A DNA stretch of 48,816 nt from contig NZ_NKHF01000003.1 of NCBI RefSeq assembly GCF_002744175.1, forward strand, positions 1 through 48,816. The letters are read 5' to 3'. Below, piece after piece: positions 47,711 to 48,816 of the stretch; the stretch's first letter is position 1; each line of letters begins with the position of its first letter. This DNA comes from Pseudoalteromonas piscicida (GTDB lineage Bacteria; Pseudomonadota; Gammaproteobacteria; Enterobacterales; Alteromonadaceae). Both the position numbers and the translations under genes were made by a program. The notes beneath the pieces were generated by a model. That model was not told the DNA's origin. It saw nothing but the letters and a program-made list of their open reading frames with translations, and did no database searches.

Positions 47711-48637
47711 ATGCATCATGATGATCACCGCTTTGAGCAAGCCACACAGTGGTTGCTTAAACTAAAAGAACACCCCGAGCCTCCAGTGTTTGAACAGTGG
47801 AAGGCTTGGCTCCATGAAAGTGACGAAAACCAAAAGGCATTTGAAGAATGTATTTTGCTTGATAGCAAACTGGGCGCAATAGAACCACATCGCGCTGAAA
47901 GGCTGATCCGATTAGCCACTCAGCGGGCGTCAAACAACAGCACCTTTGCCAAACCTCTCGCACTAGCAGCGTCGGTTTTCGCCATTGCAATAACCCTATT
48001 TATGCTTCACCAAGGTGCAGGAGACACTTACACAACCGCAATTGGTGAGTCGAAAAATATTATCTTAAGCGATGGCTCGGAATTATTTTTAGACAGTGAT
48101 AGCCGCATCAAAGTGTTAATGAAAAACACCGAAAGACAGGTTCAACTGCTCCAAGGCCAAGTCATGTTTAACGTTGCGCCCGCCCCTGCTTGCCCCTTTA
48201 CGGTCAAGATCGATGAATTTATGGTACAAGTGCTGGGGACCAAGTTTAATATTAATAAACTGGCCGATGAAATGGTGGTCTCTGTTGCACATGGTAAAGT
48301 GAAGGTATCCGATCCAACCTCTCCCGATGTTTACCTTACAGCCAATCAAATGTATAACACCGAGAATGACAAGCTGTCGCAACGTAAAAGTGACCAATTT
48401 GCCAACTGGCAAAGCGGTAAAATCGTTTTTAATAATAGCAGCTTAGAAAACGCTATCCTGCAAATAAACAGATACAGTGAGAAACCACTAAAGCTCTCGG
48501 AGCCGCACTCTACTGCGCTAAAACTCAGCGGAACATACAATATTGCTGACGCCCAACAATTTGCTGCATTGCTGCCTAAAGTATTGCCAGTCAATATAAT
48601 CGATAAAAATACCTATTGGAGTATTACCGCTCAGTAG
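47711..48637 (+). CDS. FecR-family anti-sigma/sigma regulator
   Basis: 308 aa. The N-terminal DUF4880 domain (EQATQWLLKLKEHPEPPVFE, QWKAWLHESDENQKAFEE), a membrane helix (about 80-98: LALAASVFAIAITLFML) and the periplasmic FecR domain (SDGSELFLDSDSRIKV, PFTVKIDEFMVQVLGTKFNI) are present. FecR passes the receptor signal to the sigma factor. The C-terminal part (LENAILQINRYSEKPLKLSE) looks like a secretin/TonB short N-terminal-type domain. Confidence 0.9.
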   Translation: MHHDDHRFEQATQWLLKLKEHPEPPVFEQWKAWLHESDENQKAFEECILLDSKLGAIEPHRAERLIRLATQRASNNSTFAKPLALAASVFAIAITLFMLHQGAGDTYTTAIGESKNIILSDGSELFLDSDSRIKVLMKNTERQVQLLQGQVMFNVAPAPACPFTVKIDEFMVQVLGTKFNINKLADEMVVSVAHGKVKVSDPTSPDVYLTANQMYNTENDKLSQRKSDQFANWQSGKIVFNNSSLENAILQINRYSEKPLKLSEPHSTALKLSGTYNIADAQQFAALLPKVLPVNIIDKNTYWSITAQ

Positions 48638-48816
48638 ATAGCTATACCAGTTAAATTAATTCTCTAATCAATTTGCAGGATGAAATAGCGCATTTACTTA
48701 GGGCCTGTTGATCTTTCAAGTTTGTTTTTGCAGCAGTTTGATTGCCATTTATACAAGGCAAAGCCTGTGTAGCATAGTTATTCTATGTGAGTCAGGCGAT
48801 AAAGACTTTGTGCTCC
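48638..48816. repeat. Non-coding inverted-repeat structure at the window end
   Basis: At 48763-48797 an outer pair GCCTG/CAGGC encloses an inner pair CATAG/CTATG with a TTATT loop, giving a nested hairpin. The region has no gene and continues past the window. It looks like one of the interspersed repeats of Pseudoalteromonas-type genomes; no second copy occurs in this window, so this cannot be confirmed. Confidence 0.35.

Overview
The window looks like chromosomal DNA from a marine gammaproteobacterium of the Pseudoalteromonas/Alteromonadales type. The housekeeping order rlmN-pilW-rodZ-ispG-hisS-yfgM-bamB-der matches enteric and marine gammaproteobacteria. Other genes that fit are panP, a LasA/pseudoalterin-like M23 protease, a rich c-di-GMP signalling set and Fur/TonB haem genes. 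The assignment is inferred from gene content, not from a marker gene.

Layout. (1) 1-490 is an array of five alternating REP-like palindromes (BIME-like). (2) 508-7173 holds a VOC protein, a GAF-GGDEF cyclase broken by a frameshift, PanP, a membrane protein with degenerate GGDEF and EAL domains, and a TrmB-like methyltransferase. (3) 7274-10976 is a tight minus-strand unit mpl-ubiX-yadG-yadH. (4) 11151-21325 is the conserved minus-strand block from ndk and rlmN down to der, with a PilW that carries two extra LysM domains. (5) 21646-23261 is trhP(yegQ) with a YfhL-type ferredoxin. (6) 23538-29820 is a signalling cluster: a histidine kinase with a plant-ethylene-receptor-like sensor domain, a single-domain response regulator, a REC-GGDEF cyclase, a secreted LasA-like protease and a CsgD/VpsT-like regulator. 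(7) 29917-32311 is rph-pyrE and the divergent yicC. (8) 32289-43959 is an 11.7-kb integrated island at the 3' end of yicC. (9) 44108-48637 is an iron/haem module: exbB-exbD, haem oxygenase, a DUF454-TonB fusion, an ECF sigma factor and FecR. (10) The last 180 bases contain a non-coding inverted-repeat structure.

The island is the most unusual part. Its ends are a 10-bp core shared by yicC and a second copy of the yicC C-terminal codons (43949-43972), and TGGTGGCAG motifs spaced 12 bp apart lie just inside both ends. It carries a tyrosine integrase interrupted by one in-frame TAG and an AlpA-like regulator. A ParA-type gene has three in-frame TGA codons and no frameshift. A RHH-like partner follows it, and there is a fragment that may be a plasmid initiator. 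Three cargo units look like candidate defence systems: a five-gene minus-strand run with two HEPN-motif proteins, one membrane protein and two zinc-ribbon proteins; a PD-(D/E)XK nuclease with a DUF4062 (TIR-like) protein; and a 308-aa protein coupled to a multi-TM protein. A ParDE-type toxin-antitoxin pair is also present. The broken integrase and ParA suggest the island is now immobile while its cargo frames stay intact.

In the signalling cluster the kinase keeps every residue known to bind copper and ethylene in plant ETR1, at identical spacing. Its adjacent partners lead to a diguanylate cyclase, and a CsgD/VpsT-like regulator lies close by. This suggests a small-molecule or copper-linked c-di-GMP circuit, which is an inference. 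All coordinates were worked out by reading; no database search was run.
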